Source of the DNA: Solidesulfovibrio carbinoliphilus subsp. oakridgensis
GTDB lineage: Bacteria > Desulfobacterota > Desulfovibrionia > Desulfovibrionales > Desulfovibrionaceae
Direction: 5' to 3'
Assembly: GCF_000177215.2 (NCBI RefSeq)
Contig: NZ_CM001368.1
Span: forward strand, 1,550,001 to 1,614,000
Length of the DNA stretch: 64,000 nt
In this document: in pieces, positions 59,318 to 64,000 of the stretch
Position numbering within the stretch: the stretch's first letter is position 1
How the letters are laid out: the number at the start of each line of letters is the position of its first letter
Program-made: the position numbers and the translations under genes
Notes under the pieces: model-generated
The model's database searches: none
Told to the model about the DNA's origin: nothing
What the model saw: the letters and a program-made list of their open reading frames with translations, nothing else

Positions 59318-60283
59318 TCAGCGCACCAGCAGATGCACCACGAGCACGACCAACACCAGGGCCGGGTAGCAGCTGGCGCGGTTGAAGAGGGCGGCGGCAT
59401 CGGCGTCGCTCTGGCTGCGCACGAGCTTGGCGGCCGGGGGCAGGACCAGGATGGCGCCGAGGACGGCGGCGGCGAGCCACAGGGGAGCGGAGACGGCAAG
59501 CGGCGAAAGGGCGAGAAGCGGCATGGAGAGGAGGAGGCTGGCAATGAGACAGGCGACGGCCAGACGGCTGGCCTTGGCGTAGCCGAGGACCACGGGCATG
59601 GTGCGGGCGCCGAAAGCGGCGTCGCGGGAGGCGTCGTGCCAGTCGGCGGGGATGTTCTGGCCGCCGATTTCCCAGGCGAAGACCCAGGCGAAAAGGCCGG
59701 CCAGGAACCAGGGCGAGGGATGGGGGTTGACGGCGAAGCTGGCGGCCAGAGGGCCGAGGGCCTTGACCACGCCGTTAATGGCGGCGCGCAGATGGGTGAC
59801 GGTCAAGAGCAGGCAGTAGGCGGTTTCGAGGACGCAGCCAGCGATGAGAATCCAGGCGCAGACGGGATTCAGGGAATAGGCCCCGACAAAGGCGGCGATG
59901 GCCCAGAAGACGAACCAGAGAACGGCTTCGGGCAGGGTCAGGCAGCCGTGGGCCAGGGGATGGCGGATAAAGGCCGCGTCGAGGTAGTTGCAGCGGGCGT
60001 CTTCGCCGGAGTTCTCCATCTGCTTCTTGTCGGAGCGGTAGTCCACGATGTCGTTTAGGGCATAGACGGCGGTGTAGCCGGCAAACACGGTGACGCAGCC
60101 GAGGGCGATGATGCCGGCCGAGGGCAGGCCGCCGCCGCAAAGGAGGGCCGCGCAAAACGGCGTGGCCAGATCGAGCAGGCCGTGGGGCGTGCGCGACAGG
60201 GCCAGATAGACGGTCAGGGCGAAGCGGCCGGGCGTGGCCGGCTGGTGCGGGGAGCCGTGTGTTGCCAAATCAGTGGGTCTCAT
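59318..60283 (-). CDS. UbiA-family prenyltransferase
   Basis: 321 residues with about eight membrane helices. First Asp motif NDIVDYRSD and second DWHDASRD (polyprenyl diphosphate and Mg binding), plus a conserved GARTMPVVLG after it. It may attach a prenyl chain to an aromatic acceptor for quinone or heme O synthesis. Its place behind cydAB and near ubiE supports menaquinone-related function. Start overlaps the cydB stop by 14 bp. Confidence 0.82.
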   Translation of the reverse strand: MRPTDLATHGSPHQPATPGRFALTVYLALSRTPHGLLDLATPFCAALLCGGGLPSAGIIALGCVTVFAGYTAVYALNDIVDYRSDKKQMENSGEDARCNYLDAAFIRHPLAHGCLTLPEAVLWFVFWAIAAFVGAYSLNPVCAWILIAGCVLETAYCLLLTVTHLRAAINGVVKALGPLAASFAVNPHPSPWFLAGLFAWVFAWEIGGQNIPADWHDASRDAAFGARTMPVVLGYAKASRLAVACLIASLLLSMPLLALSPLAVSAPLWLAAAVLGAILVLPPAAKLVRSQSDADAAALFNRASCYPALVLVVLVVHLLVR

Positions 60284-61283
60284 CTTCCAGCCTGACTTTG
60301 CCGCGAACGAGCCGGAAGTGGTAGGCGTTGTAGAGAAAGATGACGGGCAGCATGCTGCCGACGGTCCAGAGCATGATCTTGAGCATGAGCGGCGGCGCGG
60401 CGGCCTGTTCGATGGTCAGGCGCGGCGGCACGATGAGCGGATAGAGACTGCCGCCAAAGGCCACGAACACGGCCACCAGCATAAGCGCGCACCAGACCAG
60501 CGGCAGGACCTCGCCGCCCTTGCCGATGGACCGGATGGAGAAAGCCGCGCAGAACACGGCCACCACGAGCGAGAGGATGAAAAACGCGCCAAGCCCGCCC
60601 TGCCCGGGCCGGCCGACCAGGAAGCCGAGCCGGCCGTCCAGGGCGATGTAGCCGGCGAGAAGCACCAGCATGCCGACGGTGGCCGCGCCGTAGCGCACGC
60701 TCCAGATCCGGGACTGGTGCTGGAGCGGGCCTTCGGTCTTCCAGACCAGCCAGGCCGCGCCGAGGAAGGCGTAGAGGCACAGGAACGTGGCCGCGACCAG
60801 GATGGTGAACGGCGAAAACCAGTCGAAGGCGCCGCCGGCGTGGTGCAGGCCGTCGAAGTCCATGCCTTGCAGGACCCCGCCGAGCAGAAAGCCGTGGGCC
60901 AGCGTCACGGCCACGCTGCCCCAGCCGAAGAGCCGGGACCAGGGGAGCTTGTTGTCGGCCTTCATCCGGTATTCGAGGCCGATGCCCCGGGCCATGATGG
61001 CGAAGAGGAGAAAGCCGGCCGGCAGGTAGAGCGCGGCCAGGACCGTGCCGTAAACCAGGGGAAAGGCGCCGAAGAGGACACCGCCGAGGAGAACCAGCCA
61101 GGTCTGGTTGGCGTGCCAGACCCCGTCGATGGACTCGGCCATGATTTCCCGATGCACGGGATCGGCTTCGTGCAGGCACAGGATGCCGGCGCCGAGGTCG
61201 TAGCCGTCGGTGAAAACGTAGAGCCACAGGAGCAGGGCGAGAATGCCGAACCAGGCGTCGGCGAGGCTTATCTGTCCGTCCAT
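60270..61283 (-). CDS. cydB: Cytochrome bd oxidase subunit II
   Basis: 337 residues, about eight helices. WFGILALLLWLYVFTDGYDLGAGIL is the family N-terminus; WHANQTWLVLLGGVLFGAFP and GFLLFAIMARGIGLEYR follow. Partner of CydA in a quinol oxidase with high O2 affinity that protects anaerobes from oxygen. The gap of 98 bp after cydA has no promoter-like pattern. ATG 61283. Confidence 0.95.
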   Translation of the reverse strand: MDGQISLADAWFGILALLLWLYVFTDGYDLGAGILCLHEADPVHREIMAESIDGVWHANQTWLVLLGGVLFGAFPLVYGTVLAALYLPAGFLLFAIMARGIGLEYRMKADNKLPWSRLFGWGSVAVTLAHGFLLGGVLQGMDFDGLHHAGGAFDWFSPFTILVAATFLCLYAFLGAAWLVWKTEGPLQHQSRIWSVRYGAATVGMLVLLAGYIALDGRLGFLVGRPGQGGLGAFFILSLVVAVFCAAFSIRSIGKGGEVLPLVWCALMLVAVFVAFGGSLYPLIVPPRLTIEQAAAPPLMLKIMLWTVGSMLPVIFLYNAYHFRLVRGKVRLEDETH

Positions 61284-61381
61284 GTCAGCCGCCTTTTTCG
61301 TCGTACCCGTTGACCCGTTGCCGGCCGCCGTCCCGTGGGCTCGCGGCCGGAAAGCCGCCCGCCCGGGCGGAGACGCGGGCG

Positions 61382-62770
61382 TTATGCCGCCGTCACCCTG
61401 CCACGCGCGTGGCCCGGCGGCGGCAGTTCCTCCATGTCCGGTCCCTTCTTGAAGAGCTTGGCCATGAAGATGACAAAGACGCAGCCGAGGATCGTGTAGG
61501 CCACGACAAAGCCGGCCAGGGAGGTCCACAGCTGGCCGACGGTCAGGTTCGAATGGCCGTCGGCCGTGCGGATGAGGCCGTAGAGCATCCAGGGCTGCCG
61601 TCCCACTTCCCGGGTGATCCAGCCGAGGATGACGGCCAGATAGCCGCCGAGGGCCATGGCGCCCCAGGCCCGGAACAGCCAGACGCGGCCGGGGGCGTTT
61701 TCGGGCCTAAGCCCGCCCTTGCGCCATTCCCAGACCGTCCACAGGGCCACGCCGACCATGGCGAAACCGATGCCGACCATGAACCGGAAGGAATAGAAGG
61801 GAATGATGATGGGCGGCCGGTCCTCCTTGGGAAATTCCTTGAGCCCGGGCACGGTGCCGGTCGGACTGTGGGTGACGAGCAGGCTCAGCATGTAGGGAAT
61901 GCGAATCGAAAAGCTGTTGCGCTCGTTTTCCGTGTCGGGCCAGGCGACCAGATTCCAGAAGGCCCCGGTGCCGGGGGGGTTGGTCTCCCAGTGGGCCTCG
62001 ATGCCGGCCACCTTGGCCGGTTGGAGGCGGGCGATCTCCAGGCCGTTCTGGTCGCCGACCAGGGCCTGGAGCGGTGCGCAGACCAGGGCGGCGATGGCTG
62101 CGATCCGAAACGACTTGAGGAAGAAAGCGACGTTCTTGCCCCACACGATCCACAGGCCCGAGACCGCACCGACCACGAAGAGGCTCACCTCCAGGCAGGC
62201 CAGGTGCATGTGCAGGAAGGCGAAGGGCAAATCCGGCGAGAAGATGGCGGCCAGGTAGTCGTCCACGATGAAGACGCCGTTTTCGATGTGCCCGCCGGTC
62301 GGGGTCTGCATCCAGGAATTGGCGGCCAGAATCCAGAAGGCGGACAGCGAGGCGGCAAAGGCCACCATGATGGTGGAGAAGAAATGCATTTTCGGGCCGA
62401 CCCGCTTCCAGCCGAAAAGCATGATGTAGAAAAAGGCCGCCTCCAGCATGAAGGCCATGGACCCTTCGAAACCGAGGACGTGGCCGAAGAAATTGCCGAT
62501 GGTGGCGGAAAAGGGGCCCCAGTTGGTGCCGAACTGGAATTCCAGCGGAATGCCGGTGACGATGCCGACGGCGAAGTTGATGGCAAAGGGCCCGGACCAG
62601 AACCGGAACTGCCGGTAGTAGTCGAGATCCCCGGTGCGCAGCCACAGCCACTCCACGATGACGAGGTAGAGGCCAAGACCGATGCTGAGCGTGGGGAAGG
62701 TGATGTGAAAGGCCGTGGTCAGCGCGAATTGCAGCCGGGACAGGAACACCGGGTCGGTCAAATATTCCAT
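61382..62770 (-). CDS. cydA: Cytochrome bd oxidase subunit I
   Basis: 462 residues with nine or so helices. Heme ligand regions: FALTTAFHITFPTLSIG (His22), the GFEGSMAFMLEAAFF helix with conserved Glu, LHMHLACLEVS (His), and the WITREVGRQPWMLYG end of the Q-loop region; Met ligand expected in FMVGIGFAMVG. The Q-loop is short, as in the cyanide-insensitive/short-loop group. It catalyses quinol oxidation and reduces O2 to water. Confidence 0.95.
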   Translation of the reverse strand: MEYLTDPVFLSRLQFALTTAFHITFPTLSIGLGLYLVIVEWLWLRTGDLDYYRQFRFWSGPFAINFAVGIVTGIPLEFQFGTNWGPFSATIGNFFGHVLGFEGSMAFMLEAAFFYIMLFGWKRVGPKMHFFSTIMVAFAASLSAFWILAANSWMQTPTGGHIENGVFIVDDYLAAIFSPDLPFAFLHMHLACLEVSLFVVGAVSGLWIVWGKNVAFFLKSFRIAAIAALVCAPLQALVGDQNGLEIARLQPAKVAGIEAHWETNPPGTGAFWNLVAWPDTENERNSFSIRIPYMLSLLVTHSPTGTVPGLKEFPKEDRPPIIIPFYSFRFMVGIGFAMVGVALWTVWEWRKGGLRPENAPGRVWLFRAWGAMALGGYLAVILGWITREVGRQPWMLYGLIRTADGHSNLTVGQLWTSLAGFVVAYTILGCVFVIFMAKLFKKGPDMEELPPPGHARGRVTAA

Positions 62771-62787
62771 GGCGGCTCCCGTACCCG

Positions 62788-63393
62788 TCAGGGACGGGCG
62801 GTTTTGACGGCCACGCCGAGAATGAACAGGTTGGACTCGTGAAATCCCGGCAAAAGGGTCAGGCCCTCCCGGACCAGCGCCTCCCGGAACTCCGGCCCGT
62901 GGAACCGGTCCTCCCGGGGATGGGCCAGCATGACCTTGAACACGGGATTGGCATAGAGCGGCGGGTAGATTTCCTCGAAATAAAAGGTGCCGCCGGGGCG
63001 CAGGACCCGGGCCACCTCGGCCACGCCCCGGCGCCAGTCGGGCAGGTGGTGGATGATGCCGAAGTTGACCGCCGCGTCAAAGGCGTTGTCGCGGTACGGC
63101 AGGCGTTCGGCGTCGGCCTGGAGGAAAAGGGCGTTTTGGTCGCGAAGTGCCCCCTTGCGCCGCCGGGCCGCCACCTTGACCATGGCCGGGTCCACGTCCA
63201 GGCCGTGGTACAGGCCCGGGGCGAAGGCCCGGGAAAAGATGCCCGCCCCGCCGCCGTCGCCGCAGCCGATCTCGAGGACCTTTGCCCCGGGCGGCAGGGG
63301 CCGGGTGGCCCGGAAATAACAGACTTCGCGCCACTGGGCGATTTTGCGGACCAGACTGCGACAATAAAAGCGTTCGGGCCAGTTGACCTGCAT
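62788..63393 (-). CDS. Class I SAM-dependent methyltransferase (UbiE/COQ5-like)
   Basis: 201 residues. Motif I VLEIGCGDGGGAGIFSRAF, GLDVDPAMV, DAERLPYRDNAFDAAVNFG (motif post-I and II), VARVLRPGGTFYFEEIYPP. It is 17 bp from cydA, likely in the same operon. Substrate unknown; proximity to ubiE and a UbiA protein suggests a quinone or lipid precursor. Confidence 0.85.
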   Translation of the reverse strand: MQVNWPERFYCRSLVRKIAQWREVCYFRATRPLPPGAKVLEIGCGDGGGAGIFSRAFAPGLYHGLDVDPAMVKVAARRRKGALRDQNALFLQADAERLPYRDNAFDAAVNFGIIHHLPDWRRGVAEVARVLRPGGTFYFEEIYPPLYANPVFKVMLAHPREDRFHGPEFREALVREGLTLLPGFHESNLFILGVAVKTARP

Positions 63394-63478
63394 GGATTCC
63401 TCTGTGCCGTTCGGTTGATCAGTCTGCCATGTTGCACCAGACAGGCGGGGGCCCTGTCAAGGATAATCTCTTTTCCGG

Positions 63479-64000
63479 CTACGGCTTGCGGCCGGTAAAA
63501 ATCCGGGCCAGCCCGAAGGTCAGGTCCGTCACCGTGCAGCCGGCGAACCCGGCCTCGGCCATCTGGGCCAGGAAATCGGCGTCTTTCGGGAAGGCGTCCA
63601 CGGACTCGACCAGATAGCTGTAGGCGTAGTCGGTGCGCGACAGGAAGTTGCCGACCGGCGGCAGGATGCGGTCGAAATAGAAGCGGTAGAGCGCGGCCCC
63701 GAGCCCGTTTCGGGGCAGGCCGAACTCCATCACGTGCATCTCCCCGCCCGGGACCAGGGCCCGGTGAAACTCCCGCATGACGGCCACCCGCTCGGCGATG
63801 TTGCGGATGCCAAACGCCATGGTCACGGCCGAGACGGTGTTGGCCGCAACCGGCAGGTCCCGGCAGTCGGCCACGGCCAGGTCGTAGCCCGCGACCTTGC
63901 GCTTGCGGATCTTCTCCCGGGCGACCGCCAGCATGGCCGGCGAGAAATCGACGCCAAGGACCTTGAGTCCCGGCCGGCGGCGGCGGATGGCCAGCCCCAC
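63479..64000 (-). CDS. ubiE: Demethylmenaquinone methyltransferase (partial, cut by window edge)
   Basis: 173 codons of the C-terminal part; the start and motif I lie beyond 64000. VLGVDFSPAMLAVAREKI, VTMAFGIRNIAERVAVMREFHRALVPGG and VMEFGLPRNG, then AYSYLVESVDAFPKDADF, are the UbiE/MenG hallmarks. It adds the methyl group to the menaquinone ring, feeding the quinol oxidase downstream. The 85-bp gap to the next methyltransferase holds nothing clear. Confidence 0.93.
   Translation of the reverse strand: MGLAIRRRRPGLKVLGVDFSPAMLAVAREKIRKRKVAGYDLAVADCRDLPVAANTVSAVTMAFGIRNIAERVAVMREFHRALVPGGEMHVMEFGLPRNGLGAALYRFYFDRILPPVGNFLSRTDYAYSYLVESVDAFPKDADFLAQMAEAGFAGCTVTDLTFGLARIFTGRKP

Overview
The window is GC-rich (clearly above 60% by eye) and reads like an anaerobic deltaproteobacterium of the Desulfovibrionaceae, possibly a Solidesulfovibrio/Desulfovibrio relative. 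This is inferred from gene content (a PEP-CTERM protein, DevBCA-type exporter, cydAB beside a UbiA-family prenyltransferase and ubiE, many GCC/GGC codons). No marker gene fixes the species.

Layout. 0.4-7.7 kb: a membrane cytochrome c, a PEP-CTERM surface protein, a flavin oxidase convergent with a FeeM-like N-acyl amino acid synthase, a Gly-rich secreted protein and an exported MsrA-MsrB fusion. 7.8-14.9 kb (minus strand): the core operon rpsB-tsf-pyrH-frr-uppS, then a FAH-family hydrolase and the rnj-acyltransferase pair. 15.4-21.5 kb: a CBM48 protein and a glycan locus (glycosyltransferase, a three-domain GT/methyltransferase/GT protein, a sugar cytidylyltransferase-like protein). 21.6-24.5 kb: an HlyD/ATPase/FtsX-type exporter. 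24.7-31.8 kb: SGNH protein, lipoprotein, Cys-cluster protein, shikimate kinase-like, gmhA, FmdB-like, hemC and a GT-C-like membrane protein. 31.8-33.0 kb holds no convincing gene.

34.4-49.9 kb is a genomic island in the 3' end of tRNA-Leu(UAA). It is bounded by a 58-bp direct repeat that duplicates the tRNA 3' part. It carries three 1,328-bp ISL3-family copies, whose encoded transposases are identical, and the remains of a prophage: AlpA-like and DUF3987 fragments, a split tail-fibre gene, a tail-assembly protein, a patatin and an overlapping com/cytosine-methyltransferase pair. It also carries cargo: a decapitated mqsR with intact mqsA, and an AraC-regulated AaeXAB/fusaric-acid-type efflux operon. 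The outermost IS copies lie in inverse orientation and have exchanged flanks: their 8-bp target duplications, and the reading frame of the tail-fibre gene, are restored exactly when the 8.1-kb segment 36020-44156 is flipped. No integrase is left, so the island looks immobile.

50-64 kb returns to core-like DNA: a phosphatase-superfamily protein, a UvrD-like helicase, a metallophosphoesterase, a HAMP-SpoIIE phosphatase followed by a 56-aa Cys protein, a receiver protein and a cytochrome-b5/DUF2231 membrane protein. Last is a minus-strand respiratory cluster, ubiE (cut by the window edge)-methyltransferase-cydA-cydB-ubiA, which joins menaquinone synthesis to a cytochrome bd oxidase.

A family of GC-rich palindromic intergenic repeats occurs in head-to-head pairs at three places (7.7, 17.6 and 59 kb). 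In two of them the pair encloses long perfect hairpins.
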